The notes beneath the pieces were generated by a model. It made no database searches. It was not told the origin of the DNA and saw only the letters and a list, made by a program, of their open reading frames with translations. From contig NZ_JAURYQ010000029.1 of NCBI RefSeq assembly GCF_030653815.1, forward strand, positions 53,193 to 117,192: a DNA stretch of 64,000 nucleotides. Direction: 5' to 3'. Source of the stretch: Rhodoferax sp. (GTDB lineage Bacteria; Pseudomonadota; Gammaproteobacteria; Burkholderiales; Burkholderiaceae_C). The translations under genes were made by a program, and so were the position numbers. Every line of letters begins with the position of its first letter. Position 1 is the first letter of the stretch. This document shows positions 20,792 to 30,050 of this stretch, in pieces.

Positions 20792-22843
20792 ATGCGTTCG
20801 TATTTCGTCGCGGCGACACAGCCCAATGTCGGCCTCACTTCGGTTTCACTGGGTCTCTTGCGGGCACTGCAACGGCGCGGACTGAAGGTTGCATTTGTCA
20901 AACCCGTCACCAAGCGCACGCCAGACACCGAGCCGTCGGTGCTGTTCGCACGCGACATTTGCAAGGTCGCGAACACGCCCAACCCCATGCCCATGAGCTT
21001 GGTGACACACTACGTCACCACGGGAAAAGCCGACGACTTACTCGAAGAGATGGTCAGCCTGGCGATGTCCTGCACCGACGGGGCCGATGTGCTGGTGGTC
21101 GAGGGGATTCATGCCGATCCGATGCTGGCGTTCATTCCGCGGCTGTCAGCGGACATCGCCAGAAGCCTGCAGGCGGACGTGTTGCTCGCTGCCAGTGGTG
21201 CCGACGCCGAGGGCATTGCACAGACCCGCTACATGATTGCCCAAGTGCGCCAGGCGGGACGCAAGGTGGTGGGCGTGATCTTCAACCGCGCGGCGGCCGA
21301 CTTTGATCAAGCCGCCGTCGCCGGGCAGCTGGACGGCGTGCCGATCTGGGGCGTCATACAGAACAATCCGGCGCTGTCGGCACCGCGCACCCTCGACGTG
21401 GCCCGCTTCCTGGGCGCCGAGGTGATGATCGAGGGCCAGATCGCGACCCGGCGCGTGCTCGACACCGTGCTGGCGGCGCGCTCGGTCACCGAAGTCATTC
21501 CGCGCCTGACACCGGGCGCACTGGTGATCAGTGCCGGTGACCGCGACGACGTCATCCTGGCCACGGCGCTGGCCGAAAGCAACGGCATCGAACTGGCCGG
21601 TCTGGTGCTGACGCATCACAGCTTCATCAGTCCGCGCATCGAGCGCTTTGGCTCACGCGCCTTTCACAGTGGCTTGCCGGTGTTGCGCACCGATGGCGAC
21701 AGTTTCGAGACCGCCGCGCGCATCAGCCGTTTGCCGCTCGCGGTCCCGCTGGACGATTTGGACCGCATGGACACCGTCATCGACAGCCTGGCCGAACAAC
21801 TGGACGGTGACGCCATCTGTGCCGGCCTGGAGCTTGCTGCCTCGACCCGCATGTCGCCGCCGGCCTTCCGTTACCAACTGATCCAGAAGGCACGCGCCGC
21901 CAACAAACGCATCGTGCTGCCCGAAGGCGATGAGCCGCGCACGATTCGCGCCGCGGTGATTTGCACACAAAAGGGCATCGCGCGCTGCGTGCTATTGGGC
22001 AAGCGCACGGTGATCCAGTCGGTCGCCGACTCGCTCGGCATCGAATTACCGCCGGGGCTGGAGATCCTGGAACCCCATCTGGTGGCTGAACGTTATGTAG
22101 CACCGATGGTGGAGTTGCGCAAAAGCAAGGCGCTCACGCCGGGGCAAGCCCTGCTGGCACTGGAAGACAGCGTGGTGCTGGGCACCATGATGCTGGCGCT
22201 GGACGAAGTCGACGGTCTGGTCAGCGGCGCGGTGCACACCACGGCCAGCACGATTCGCCCCGCCCTGCAATTGATCAAGACAGCCCCGGGTTCGAGCATT
22301 GTTTCGTCGTGCTTCTTCATGCTCATGCCGGAGCAGGTGCTGGTTTACGCCGATTGCGCGGTCAACCCCGACCCGACGGCCCGGGAACTGGCCGAGATCG
22401 CCAAGCAGAGCGCCGACAGCGCGCGCGCCTTTGGCATCGAGCCCAAGGTCGCCATGATCAGCTACAGCACCGGGGTTTCGGGCGCAGGTGACGACGTGGA
22501 AAAAGTCCGCGTGGCCACCGGGCTGGCGCGAACCCAGTGGCCCGAGCTGGTGATTGACGGCCCGATGCAGTACGACGCCGCCACGGTGCGCGAAGTGGCT
22601 GCGCAAAAGGCACCTGGCAGCGCAGTGGCCGGCCAGGCCACCGTGTTTGTGTTCCCCGACCTCAACACCGGCAACACCACCTACAAAGCGGTTCAGCGCT
22701 CGGCCAACGTGGTGTCGGTGGGCCCGATGCTGCAGGGCTTGCGCAAGCCGGTGAATGATTTGTCGCGCGGCGCCTTGGTGGACGATATTGTTTTCACCAT
22801 CGCCTTGACAGCCATCCAGGCGCAGGCCATGGCGCAAGCATGA
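20792..22843 (+). CDS. pta: Phosphate acetyltransferase, long form
   Basis: 683 aa. It interconverts acetyl-CoA and acetyl phosphate. The N-terminal third is a BioD-like P-loop-fold domain (MRSYFVAATQPNVGLTSVSL), the middle is a DRTGG-type domain (around residues 215-330), and the C-terminal catalytic PTA_PTB domain (about 365-680) has LPEGDEPRTIRAA and STGVSGAGDDVEKV. This is the E. coli Pta architecture. No ackA is adjacent. Acetyl phosphate can charge response regulators, which may be relevant to the divergent two-component pair, but that is speculation. Confidence 0.95.
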   Translation: MRSYFVAATQPNVGLTSVSLGLLRALQRRGLKVAFVKPVTKRTPDTEPSVLFARDICKVANTPNPMPMSLVTHYVTTGKADDLLEEMVSLAMSCTDGADVLVVEGIHADPMLAFIPRLSADIARSLQADVLLAASGADAEGIAQTRYMIAQVRQAGRKVVGVIFNRAAADFDQAAVAGQLDGVPIWGVIQNNPALSAPRTLDVARFLGAEVMIEGQIATRRVLDTVLAARSVTEVIPRLTPGALVISAGDRDDVILATALAESNGIELAGLVLTHHSFISPRIERFGSRAFHSGLPVLRTDGDSFETAARISRLPLAVPLDDLDRMDTVIDSLAEQLDGDAICAGLELAASTRMSPPAFRYQLIQKARAANKRIVLPEGDEPRTIRAAVICTQKGIARCVLLGKRTVIQSVADSLGIELPPGLEILEPHLVAERYVAPMVELRKSKALTPGQALLALEDSVVLGTMMLALDEVDGLVSGAVHTTASTIRPALQLIKTAPGSSIVSSCFFMLMPEQVLVYADCAVNPDPTARELAEIAKQSADSARAFGIEPKVAMISYSTGVSGAGDDVEKVRVATGLARTQWPELVIDGPMQYDAATVREVAAQKAPGSAVAGQATVFVFPDLNTGNTTYKAVQRSANVVSVGPMLQGLRKPVNDLSRGALVDDIVFTIALTAIQAQAMAQA

Positions 22844-22879
22844 GGCGGGTGCGCTCAGTGGCCTGACCCGGCTCACCGC

Positions 22880-23509
22880 TTATTTTTTGACTGCTTTCGC
22901 CCGCGACGATTTTTTGGCCGGGGCCGGCCTGGCTTGGCCACTTTGATCAAGGCACAGCAGGGCGTCCGCGTAACACATGAAGCGGTTGAGGTAATCAGGC
23001 GAGATCTCGCGCATCAAGGCCAACGACGCCAGCACCAGCCGATGCGAATTGATGGGGCCGGCATTCTGAGGCCCCTGCCTGAGCGCCTTGGCCACTTGCC
23101 TGTCGACACTGAGTTTGGACCAGGTATTGCGGAACTGGCGCACGCTTTTGAGCTCGGGTCGTGAGCGGGTCGCGCTCTGCAGCACACCGCTCTGGCTGGT
23201 ATCAGCCTGCTGCTGCGCGTGTTGTGCGATATACCGGGTCAGCTCGCGCAGCGACGCGCCCGGCGCACGGCTTTCCTGACCCACGCTGGCCGGAGATGCC
23301 TCGCGCTGCGCCAGCTCAAAGCGCCTTTGAAAAGTCTGCAGCGCTTGTCCCAGCCGGACATCCAGCAGACGCCTGACCTCACCCTGGTGCCTGCCGGCGC
23401 GCTCCAGCAGCGCCTGCAGGTAATGGCAAGTCACCGGGTCATGCTGCGCCGCGCCGGCCAGGCACAGGTCAGCCAGTTGCGCTTGGAAGTCCCGCGCCGG
23501 CGCACTCAT
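22880..23509 (-). CDS. DUF2894 family protein, last gene of a MotAB-like operon
   Basis: 209 aa, no signal peptide and no membrane segment. It has a Gln/Arg-rich helical N-terminal half and a conserved-looking block VRQFRNTWSKLSVDRQVAKAL then LVLASLALMREISPDYLNRF. The tail is very basic (KKSSRAKAVKK). Matches DUF2894 by recollection of the family; no function is known. Its start overlaps the stop of the OmpA-like gene by 4 bases (ATGA), so it is almost certainly made together with that protein. It could be a cytosolic effector or assembly factor of the motor-like complex (inference). Confidence 0.75.
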   Translation of the reverse strand: MSAPARDFQAQLADLCLAGAAQHDPVTCHYLQALLERAGRHQGEVRRLLDVRLGQALQTFQRRFELAQREASPASVGQESRAPGASLRELTRYIAQHAQQQADTSQSGVLQSATRSRPELKSVRQFRNTWSKLSVDRQVAKALRQGPQNAGPINSHRLVLASLALMREISPDYLNRFMCYADALLCLDQSGQARPAPAKKSSRAKAVKK

Positions 23510-24144
23510 GGCTTGGCAGGGGCGACAGGCGTGGTTTTGGGCACGGGCGCCATTTCAACGCGCCGGTTCTGCTGGCGCGCTGCCTCGTCGCTGTTGGGGG
23601 TGACCGGTTGCTCGGCACCAAAGGCGGCGGCAAACACCATGGACGAGGGCATGCCCTCATCGATCAAGGCGCGTGTGACCGTCAGGGCGCGTTGGGCCGA
23701 CAGTTCCCAGTTGTCGACAAAACGCGAGTTGCCTTCGCGGATCGACCGGTCATCGGTGAAGCCACTGACCATCAGCAGTTCATCGCGCGAGGCCAGGTAA
23801 GCCCGCAGCGGCATCACCAGGCTGTTGAGCAGTTGCCGCCCCTCGGGCTGCAACTGGTCGGAATTGAGCGCAAACAGCACGCGGCCACTGATGCCGATGC
23901 GCCCGTTGTTCAAGGTGATGCGCCCCGCAGCCAGCGGAATCGCCAGGGCTTTCTCCAGCGTCATGCGGCGTTGCTCCTCGACCTTGCGTTTGTTGATTTC
24001 GGTTTCCAGGCTGGTGGCCAACTCCAATTGAACCCCCAACACGGCCACCAGAATCAGCACAAACGCGCCCAGCAGGCCCGACATCAGGTCGCCAAAAACG
24101 GCCCAGACCGGCGCGGTTTGCTCAATGCCTTCGCTGTTGTCCAT
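23506..24144 (-). CDS. MotB/ZorB-like OmpA-domain membrane protein
   Basis: 212 aa. A single N-terminal membrane helix (about residues 17-40) holds an Asp at position 19 in VFGDLMSGLLGAFVLILVAV, just where MotB and ZorB carry their ion-binding Asp. A short coiled linker leads to a C-terminal OmpA-like peptidoglycan-binding domain (about 85-200; SGFTDDRSIREGN, NWELSAQRALTVTRAL, QQNRRVEM). It should be anchored in the inner membrane with the OmpA domain in the periplasm and pair with the DUF802 protein. Its ATG shares one base with that gene's stop. It is shorter than E. coli MotB (about 308 aa). Confidence 0.85.
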   Translation of the reverse strand: MDNSEGIEQTAPVWAVFGDLMSGLLGAFVLILVAVLGVQLELATSLETEINKRKVEEQRRMTLEKALAIPLAAGRITLNNGRIGISGRVLFALNSDQLQPEGRQLLNSLVMPLRAYLASRDELLMVSGFTDDRSIREGNSRFVDNWELSAQRALTVTRALIDEGMPSSMVFAAAFGAEQPVTPNSDEAARQQNRRVEMAPVPKTTPVAPAKP

Positions 24145-26039
24145 CAGCTCACCGCTTCAGCCGCCAAAGCCTGGCGGGCCGGGAACTGGCGCAGTTCGTC
24201 AAAAATTTCCTTTTGCGACATCAGGCTCAGATCGATGATTTCACGGGCCTGGGCCACGTAGTAGGCGAGCTGGTCGTCGCTGCGCGCCATGGATTTGTCC
24301 AGCGCAGCTTCAATGCGTTGCAGTTGGCCCACCAGCTTGGCGTTGGCCTCACTGAAGGCGCTCACTGCAAAACCCAGGGCATCGCTGAGGCTGGCCACGT
24401 CCACCGCGCTGCTGCCGACCTGGGCGGCCACGTTTGAGAGCTTGGCGGTCTGCTGGCCGACCTGCGCGGCGAACTGGTCGCCGGTTTGCTGCAGCGCCCC
24501 AGCCGAAGAGGCCACCAGCGAATCGATCACCGCGCGCTGCTCAAGCGACGCATGGTTGATGCCCTCAAGCAAGGCATTCAGGGTAGCCATGATGCGGCTG
24601 CGCTCCTCCAGCAGTTCGTTGTCACGCGCCACGCTGTTTGAGATCTCCTGGCGCAATTGGCCGATGACAGCGGCCGCGGCGCGTGGTGCTTCCGAGGCGG
24701 TTTCAATGAGGTGTTTGATCGGGTCTTCGAGCGCCGTGCCCAGCGTGCTCAGGTGGCTGGTCAGTGCGGTCTGCAAGTCGCCCAGGCGCGCCACGGCGGC
24801 ATCGCCACGTTGCGCCTCCTCGATCCGCAGTGCACCCAGTTCGGTCTGCAACAAGCTGGCCAGCTGGTCCATGCGCGCGCCATGCTGCGCCAGCCATTGC
24901 GCCTCCGCGTCGATGCGGGAGCGCGCCAGCGCCTCGGCACTGTTGGTCAGACGCTGGAGGTCACTCAGCGTGCTGCCGGCGCTGGCTTGCGCGTTGGCGG
25001 TGACCTGCTGGGCGGTCTGGGCCAGCACCGTGCAGATGGCCTGCTGCTGCGCCAGCGCCTGCGCGCCAAACCGCTCAGACAAGCCGTCGAGTTGCATTTG
25101 CGCGGTGGTGATCACGCGTTCGTGCAACGCCCTTGCCTCGCGGGCCATGCCCGACAAGGCGGCCTCGACCACCGGTTGGATGCGCTCGCCAGCCACGTGG
25201 GCGCTTTGCATCAGGCTGTCCTTGAGCGATTGGTCCACCGAAGCGGCCAGCTCGCGGTACATGGCCTTGACCTCGCCGTGAAAACCTTCCTGATTGCTCA
25301 GCAGGCGCTGGTTCAGTTGCTGGCTCAGCTGGTCCATCTGCGCCATCATCAGCTGCAATTGGTCCACCACTGCAGGCAGGGCGTGGGCCTGATATTGCAG
25401 CGCCTGGTAGGCTTCTTGGCGCTGATGGGTCAGTGAAAAACCGCGCAAGACGGTCGCAATTTTGCCGTCCAGCAGCTGGCTCGTCAGCATTCTTTCGCGC
25501 CGGCTCAGCGCCGACATCAGGCCCAGCATGGCCGACGCCGCGACACCCGCCACCGAGGTGCCAAACGCCAGCCCCAGGCCCTGAATGGGTGCCGCCAGCG
25601 CGCTGCGGATAGCCTGCAGGTCGGTGGTGCCCTGCAGCGAAAACGCGGCGCCATTGAGCGTCACGACCATGCCCAAAAACGTGCCCAACATGCCCAGCAT
25701 CACCAGCAAACCCACCAGATAAGGTGTCAGTGCGGGGCCGGGCAAACCGATGCGTTCGCCCTCAACGCGCAGCCGTACCGGGTTCTGCAGCGAAGGATGC
25801 AGGTGCTTGAGCCAGTCACCCAGGTTCGGTAGTGACTCCGGAATGGCTGCCAGCGCCTCCGACAAACGGGTCGTGGCCTGGCGAAATTGGCGTAGCTCCA
25901 GGGCGCCGAAGCCATAAACCACGGCAATCAGCGCCGTCACGGTCAGCGCCAAGGGATGTGCCAGCACAAACCCGACGCCAACCCAGACGATGGCCATGGC
26001 GCCCGACAAAAAGGCGCCTGTGAACAGATATTTATTCAT
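24144..26039 (-). CDS. DUF802 protein: MotA/ExbB/ZorA-like channel with long coiled-coil tail
   Basis: 631 aa from ATG 26039 (MNKYLFTGAFLSG); the open frame runs 100 codons upstream but that part is only the shadow of the overlapping DUF3348 gene. Four membrane helices are predicted: about 3-23, 27-47, 106-130 (GLLVMLGMLGTFLGMVVTL) and 151-178 (LGLAFGTSVAGVAASAML). The last two match the pore helices of MotA/TolQ/ExbB. Residues 180-631 form a long Ala/Gln/Leu-rich helical tail, likely cytoplasmic, recalling the ZorA tail. It probably forms a pentameric ion channel around the OmpA protein's helix. The function of the system is unknown. Confidence 0.82.
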   Translation of the reverse strand: MNKYLFTGAFLSGAMAIVWVGVGFVLAHPLALTVTALIAVVYGFGALELRQFRQATTRLSEALAAIPESLPNLGDWLKHLHPSLQNPVRLRVEGERIGLPGPALTPYLVGLLVMLGMLGTFLGMVVTLNGAAFSLQGTTDLQAIRSALAAPIQGLGLAFGTSVAGVAASAMLGLMSALSRRERMLTSQLLDGKIATVLRGFSLTHQRQEAYQALQYQAHALPAVVDQLQLMMAQMDQLSQQLNQRLLSNQEGFHGEVKAMYRELAASVDQSLKDSLMQSAHVAGERIQPVVEAALSGMAREARALHERVITTAQMQLDGLSERFGAQALAQQQAICTVLAQTAQQVTANAQASAGSTLSDLQRLTNSAEALARSRIDAEAQWLAQHGARMDQLASLLQTELGALRIEEAQRGDAAVARLGDLQTALTSHLSTLGTALEDPIKHLIETASEAPRAAAAVIGQLRQEISNSVARDNELLEERSRIMATLNALLEGINHASLEQRAVIDSLVASSAGALQQTGDQFAAQVGQQTAKLSNVAAQVGSSAVDVASLSDALGFAVSAFSEANAKLVGQLQRIEAALDKSMARSDDQLAYYVAQAREIIDLSLMSQKEIFDELRQFPARQALAAEAVS

Positions 26040-26748
26040 TGATCTTGTGTTGTCCCGTGATTGATTCCAGCTGGCAAGCCTCGATGAGGCCCAGCACCGG
26101 TTGCATGCGAAGGTCCAGTTCAGCGCGCAGCAGCGTTTGCAGTTCCTGGCAAAAGTCGGCCAGCCACTCCGTTGCTTGCTCACGCCCTTGGCGCAAATGC
26201 TTGAAGCGTTTTTCGAGCAGCGAGGGCAGTTTCTGGAGCAACCGGCCCTCGCGCTCGCAGAGAATGCCGTCGAGGGCGGCGTCCAGTGCGGCCAGTTTTC
26301 GGAGCCTGGGCGAGGACTGACCCAGGACCTCCCGCACATGGACGCGCAGGGGCGACAGCTTTAATTCGATCTCGCGTTGCTGCGCCTGGTAGTGGCGACG
26401 GTAGGGCTCGTAGGCAAACGCAGGGTCATTGAGCGTATCGACTTCTGGCGCGGACAGTTCTTTGGGTAGCCGCCCGATCGAACTCACCAAACCAGCCTGC
26501 ACGCGCTCAAACGCCTTGTCCAGTGCCAGGCGCTGGCCGGATGTCACGCCTTCGGGCATCCCGGACGGGCCGGACGTGCTGGCGTTGTGCACCGCCGACA
26601 GGGTGATGGCGTCGGTAAAGCTGACCCACTGGCCCAGCTTTTCAGCAAATGCGTCACCTTGCTCGACCGTGTCCAGCAAAGACAGTTCGGCGAGCACACG
26701 AACGAGTTCGGCGCTGTGAAAGCTGGTACGCGTCAGGGCTCGCGTCAT
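26032..26748 (-). CDS. DUF3348 family protein, first gene of the MotAB-like operon
   Basis: 238 aa from ATG 26748 (MTRALTRTSFHSAELVRVLAEL); 15 more codons are open upstream without a convincing start. There are no membrane segments. The protein is mostly helical with conserved-looking YEPYRRHYQAQQREIELKLSPLRVHV split over the middle, and a Leu/Arg-rich C-terminal half. Matches DUF3348 by recollection; function unknown. Its end overlaps the DUF802 start by 8 bases (ATGAATAA), which points to translational coupling. A soluble partner of the channel tail is one possibility. Confidence 0.75.
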   Translation of the reverse strand: MTRALTRTSFHSAELVRVLAELSLLDTVEQGDAFAEKLGQWVSFTDAITLSAVHNASTSGPSGMPEGVTSGQRLALDKAFERVQAGLVSSIGRLPKELSAPEVDTLNDPAFAYEPYRRHYQAQQREIELKLSPLRVHVREVLGQSSPRLRKLAALDAALDGILCEREGRLLQKLPSLLEKRFKHLRQGREQATEWLADFCQELQTLLRAELDLRMQPVLGLIEACQLESITGQHKINE

Positions 26749-26869
26749 GGGCAGGTTCGATAAAACATGAAATTTTTTGGGGCAAGAACCCAAACGCTTG
26801 GTTTGGTTGCCAGCTTGCGATCCATGGGTGGCTACGACAACGCAGCGAATCAGGGAGATGTCGCAATCA

Positions 26870-26954
26870 TGGTGCCCGGGGCCGGAATCGAACCGGCACT
26901 CCTTTCGGAGGGGGATTTTGAGTCCCCTGCGTCTACCAATTTCACCACCCGGGC
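26870..26954 (-). tRNA. tRNA-Leu (anticodon CAA)
   Basis: Minus-strand cloverleaf of 85 bases with encoded CCA. The acceptor stem is GCCCGGG/CCCGGGC, the D-arm GTGAAATTGGTAGAC is typical of tRNA-Leu, the anticodon stem-loop is GGGGA-CTCAAAA-TCCCC with anticodon CAA (reads UUG), and there is a long variable arm CTCCGAAAGGAGT. The T-arm is GCCGG-TTCGATT-CCGGC. It stands upstream of, and co-oriented with, the DUF3348 operon and divergent from cysM. Confidence 0.97.
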
Positions 26955-26991
26955 AACGCTTTGAGGCCCGAATTATGGCACAGTGCGGGTT

Positions 26992-27894
26992 ATGAAATAT
27001 TCCACCATCGAAGATTTGATCGGCAAAACCCCTCTGGTGCGCCTGCAGCGGATTGGGGCCGCGGAAAATGCCGCGCGGGGCAACGTCATTCTGGGCAAAC
27101 TGGAAGGCAACAACCCGGCAGGGTCGGTCAAGGACCGGGCTGCCATGTCAATGATCCAGCGCGCCCAGGAGCGCGGTGAGATCACCCCGGGTGACACGCT
27201 GATCGAGGCGACCTCGGGCAACACCGGCATCGCGCTGGCCATGGCGGCAGCCATCAAGGGTTACCGCATGGTGTTGATCATGCCCGAAGACCTGTCGATC
27301 GAGCGCGCGCAGACCATGAAGGCGTTCGGCGCCGAGCTGATCCTGACGCCCAAAAGCGGCGGCATGGAATACTCGCGCGACCTGGCCGACCAGATGGCGA
27401 TTGAGGGCAAGGGCCACGTGCTGGACCAGTTCTCCAACGCCGACAACCCGCGCATCCACATCGAGACCACCGGGCCGGAAATATGGTCAGCCACCAAGGG
27501 CAAGATCACCCATTTTGTCAGTGCCATGGGTACCACCGGCACCATCACCGGGGTCTCGCAGTACCTCAAAAAGAAGAACCCGGCCATCAAAATCATTGGC
27601 GTGCAGCCCACCGAAGGCTCACGCATTCCGGGCATACGCAAGTGGCCGCAAGCCTATTTGCCCAAGATTTACGACCCCACCCATGTCGATGAACTGCTCT
27701 ATGTGAGCCAGGAAAATGCCGAGGAAATGTGCCGTCAACTGGCCCGCGAAGAAGGCATCTTTGCCGGAATTTCAGCGGCTGGGGCCTGCTGGGTGGCACG
27801 GGAAATAGCCCAGCGGGAGAAGCATGCGACCATTGTCTTCATCGTCTGCGACCGGGGCGACCGCTATCTTTCTACCGGCGTCTTTCCGGCCTGA
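26992..27894 (+). CDS. cysM: Cysteine synthase B (O-acetylserine sulfhydrylase B)
   Basis: 300 aa from ATG 26992; an in-frame GTG three codons earlier is unlikely. This PLP enzyme makes cysteine from O-acetylserine and sulfide or thiosulfate. The PLP lysine is in NNPAGSVKDRAA near residue 44, the substrate loop is EATSGNTGIALAM, the phosphate loop is AMGTTGTITG, and the Ser for the pyridine nitrogen is near SAAGA. The short length and RKWPQAYLPKIYD segment fit CysM rather than CysK. It precedes a TusA-like gene and the suf operon, giving a sulfur-themed run. Confidence 0.93.
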   Translation: MKYSTIEDLIGKTPLVRLQRIGAAENAARGNVILGKLEGNNPAGSVKDRAAMSMIQRAQERGEITPGDTLIEATSGNTGIALAMAAAIKGYRMVLIMPEDLSIERAQTMKAFGAELILTPKSGGMEYSRDLADQMAIEGKGHVLDQFSNADNPRIHIETTGPEIWSATKGKITHFVSAMGTTGTITGVSQYLKKKNPAIKIIGVQPTEGSRIPGIRKWPQAYLPKIYDPTHVDELLYVSQENAEEMCRQLAREEGIFAGISAAGACWVAREIAQREKHATIVFIVCDRGDRYLSTGVFPA

Positions 27895-27929
27895 GGCCGC
27901 GCAGCGCCACAAAATTTCAGGAATCCAGC

Positions 27930-28157
27930 ATGCACATCGACAAAGAAATTGACACCCGTGGGCTGAATTGCCCGCTGCCCATTTTGAAAGCCAAGAAGGC
28001 CCTGGCCGAGCTGGAAAGCGGTCAGGTGCTCAAGGTGATCGCCACCGACAGCGGCTCGCTGCGCGACTTCCAGGCCTTTGCCAAACAAACCGGCAACGAG
28101 TTGCTGGACCAGCAGACCGTGGGCGTGGAATTCATCCACGTGATGCGCCGACGCTGA
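27930..28157 (+). CDS. TusA/SirA-family sulfurtransferase-like protein
   Basis: 75 aa from ATG 27930. The family motif RGLNCPLPILKAKKAL contains the sulfur-carrying Cys in CPxP near residue 14, and the C-terminus EFIHVMRRR closes the small alpha/beta fold. Such proteins carry persulfide sulfur for tRNA thiolation or related pathways. It lies 35 bases after cysM and 112 bases before sufA, so it may be co-transcribed with cysM and supply sulfur alongside it. Whether it is the true TusA of tRNA 2-thiolation cannot be decided here. Confidence 0.88.
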   Translation: MHIDKEIDTRGLNCPLPILKAKKALAELESGQVLKVIATDSGSLRDFQAFAKQTGNELLDQQTVGVEFIHVMRRR

Positions 28158-28234
28158 CGCGCCGGTTGCGGGGCTGACCGCCTCTTCCCCCTATTCCCAT
28201 TGCTGGATTTCAGAGGACATGGTGCATTTTCTAT

Positions 28235-28257
28235 AAGGTGTATTTAAAATACATCTA
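28235..28257. promoter_or_regulatory. NsrR/Rrf2-type operator at the suf promoter
   Basis: AAGGTGTATTT-A-AAATACATCTA is a 23-bp near-perfect palindrome (9 of 11 arm positions pair) 12 bases before the sufA start. It closely matches the known NsrR consensus (AAGATGYATTT arms around one central base). A TATAAG element overlaps its left edge (28232-28237), so binding would block the promoter. An Rrf2/NsrR-like regulator gene ends this same operon. Confidence 0.75.
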
Positions 28258-28269
28258 AAGGAGAATCTC

Positions 28270-28617
28270 ATGACCTCAATCACCTTGACACCGGCGGCGG
28301 CCGCGCAAATTCGCAAGCAGATTGCCAAGCACGGCAGCGGCAGGGGTTTGCGCGTGGGCATCAAGCCCGTGGGTTGCTCAGGCTATGCCTACACCTACGC
28401 GCTGGCCGAAGACATCCGCGATGACGAGCAACGCATCGAAGCTTTTGGCGCCACGCTACTGGTCGCCACCGAGCATCTGGCAAGTCTGGAAGGCGCGTGC
28501 CTCGACTTTGTCACCGAGGGGCTGAAGCAGACTTTCCAGTTTGACAACCCCAACGTCGGCATCACCTGCGGCTGCGGCGAGAGCTTCAGCCTCAACACCA
28601 AGAAGGTCGCCGTATGA
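28270..28617 (+). CDS. sufA: A-type Fe-S carrier protein (SufA/IscA family)
   Basis: 115 aa. It carries and delivers Fe-S clusters made by the SufBCD scaffold. The three conserved cysteines are seen in GCSGYAY (near residue 37) and the C-terminal TCGCGESF. An AAAGGAGA ribosome site precedes ATG 28270. It is the first gene of the suf operon and overlaps sufB by 4 bases (ATGA). Naming it SufA rather than IscA or ErpA rests on operon context. Confidence 0.9.
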   Translation: MTSITLTPAAAAQIRKQIAKHGSGRGLRVGIKPVGCSGYAYTYALAEDIRDDEQRIEAFGATLLVATEHLASLEGACLDFVTEGLKQTFQFDNPNVGITCGCGESFSLNTKKVAV

Positions 28618-30050
28618 GCGCCATCCTTGACAAGCTGGTCAACCAGCCCTACCAACATGGCTTTGTCACCGACATTGCATCGGACGTAGCCGCCAAGGGT
28701 CTGAGCGAAGACACCATCCGGCTGATCTCTACCAAGAAGAACGAGCCGGACTGGCTGCTGGAATTCCGCCTGAAGGCGTATCGCCACTGGCTGACCATGA
28801 CCGAGCCCGAGTGGGCCAACGTCAAGTACCCGAAGATCGATTTCCAGGCCATCAGCTACTACGCCGCACCCAAACCCAAGGCCAAACTCAAGAGCCTGGA
28901 CGAAGTGGATCCAGAGTTGCTGCGCACCTTCGAGAAGCTCGGTGTGCCAATGCACGAACGCGCGGCGCTGGCCGGTGTGGCCGTGGATGTGATCTTTGAC
29001 AGCGTCTCGGTCACCACCACCTACAAGGCCAAACTGGCTGCGGTCGGCATCATTTTTGGCTCAATCTCCGAGGCGGTGCAAACCCACCCGGAGCTGGTCA
29101 AAAAGTACCTTGGCACGGTGGTGCCGTCGGCCGACAACTATTACGCAGCGCTCAATTCGGCGGTGTTCACCGACGGCTCGTTTTGCTACATCCCCAAGGG
29201 CGTCAAGTGCCCGATGGACCTGTCCACCTACTTTCGCATCAACACCCAGGACACCGGCCAGTTTGAGCGCACCCTGATCGTGGCCGAAGAAGGCGCGTCG
29301 GTGTCGTACCTGGAAGGCTGCACCGCGCCGCAATTCGACACCAACCAGCTGCACGCGGCCGTGGTGGAACTGGTGGCGCTGGACAACGCCGACATCAAAT
29401 ACTCCACCGTGCAAAACTGGTATGCCGGAGATGAGAATGGCATTGGCGGCATCTACAACTTTGTCACCAAGCGCGGCGTGTGCAAGGGCGTCAACTCGCG
29501 CATTTCATGGACCCAGGTGGAGACCGGCTCGGCCATCACCTGGAAGTACCCGTCGTGCATTTTGCTGGGCGACAACTCGGTGGGCGAGTTCTATTCGGTG
29601 GCGGTCACCAACCACCACCAGCAGGCCGACACCGGCACCAAAATGATCCACATCGGCAAAAACACGCGCAGCACCATTGTCAGCAAGGGCATCTCGGCGG
29701 GCCAATCGAGCAACAGCTACCGGGGTCTGGTCAAGGTGATGCCAGGGGCCACCAACGCACGCAACTACTCGCAATGCGACTCGATGCTGGTGGGGGCCAA
29801 GTGCAGCGCCAACACCTTCCCCTACATCCAGGTGCGCAACCCCAGCGCCCGCGTGGAGCACGAAGCCTCAACGTCCAAAATTGGCGAAGACCAGATGTTC
29901 TATTTTGCCCAGCGCGGCATTGGCGCCGAAGAAGCGGTGTCGATGATCATCAATGGTTTTTGCAAGGACGTGTTTCAACAACTGCCGATGGAGTTCGCGG
30001 TTGAAGCCACCAAATTACTCGGATTCAAACTGGAAGGGAGCGTCGGATGA
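28614..30050 (+). CDS. sufB: Fe-S cluster assembly protein SufB
   Basis: 478 aa, full family length. SufB is the scaffold subunit of the SufBC2D complex on which Fe-S clusters form using persulfide sulfur. Conserved blocks include [12 protein letters not shown] (scaffold Cys), [38 protein letters not shown] given in part, and the C-terminal [17 protein letters not shown]. The gene overlaps sufA and sufC by ATGA junctions. Confidence 0.97.
   Translation: MSAILDKLVNQPYQHGFVTDIASDVAAKGLSEDTIRLISTKKNEPDWLLEFRLKAYRHWLTMTEPEWANVKYPKIDFQAISYYAAPKPKAKLKSLDEVDPELLRTFEKLGVPMHERAALAGVAVDVIFDSVSVTTTYKAKLAAVGIIFGSISEAVQTHPELVKKYLGTVVPSADNYYAALNSAVFTDGSFCYIPKGVKCPMDLSTYFRINTQDTGQFERTLIVAEEGASVSYLEGCTAPQFDTNQLHAAVVELVALDNADIKYSTVQNWYAGDENGIGGIYNFVTKRGVCKGVNSRISWTQVETGSAITWKYPSCILLGDNSVGEFYSVAVTNHHQQADTGTKMIHIGKNTRSTIVSKGISAGQSSNSYRGLVKVMPGATNARNYSQCDSMLVGAKCSANTFPYIQVRNPSARVEHEASTSKIGEDQMFYFAQRGIGAEEAVSMIINGFCKDVFQQLPMEFAVEATKLLGFKLEGSVG

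Noticed and set aside
22880..26748. Calling the motor operon a Zorya defence system outright
   Set aside because: Only the ZorA/ZorB-like pair is matched; no ZorC, ZorD or ZorE homologue is present, and the flanking DUF3348 and DUF2894 proteins are different.
26870..26954. tRNA-Leu as an island attachment site
   Set aside because: Neighbours on both sides have core-like high GC, there is no integrase nearby, and no repeat of the tRNA 3' end was noticed.
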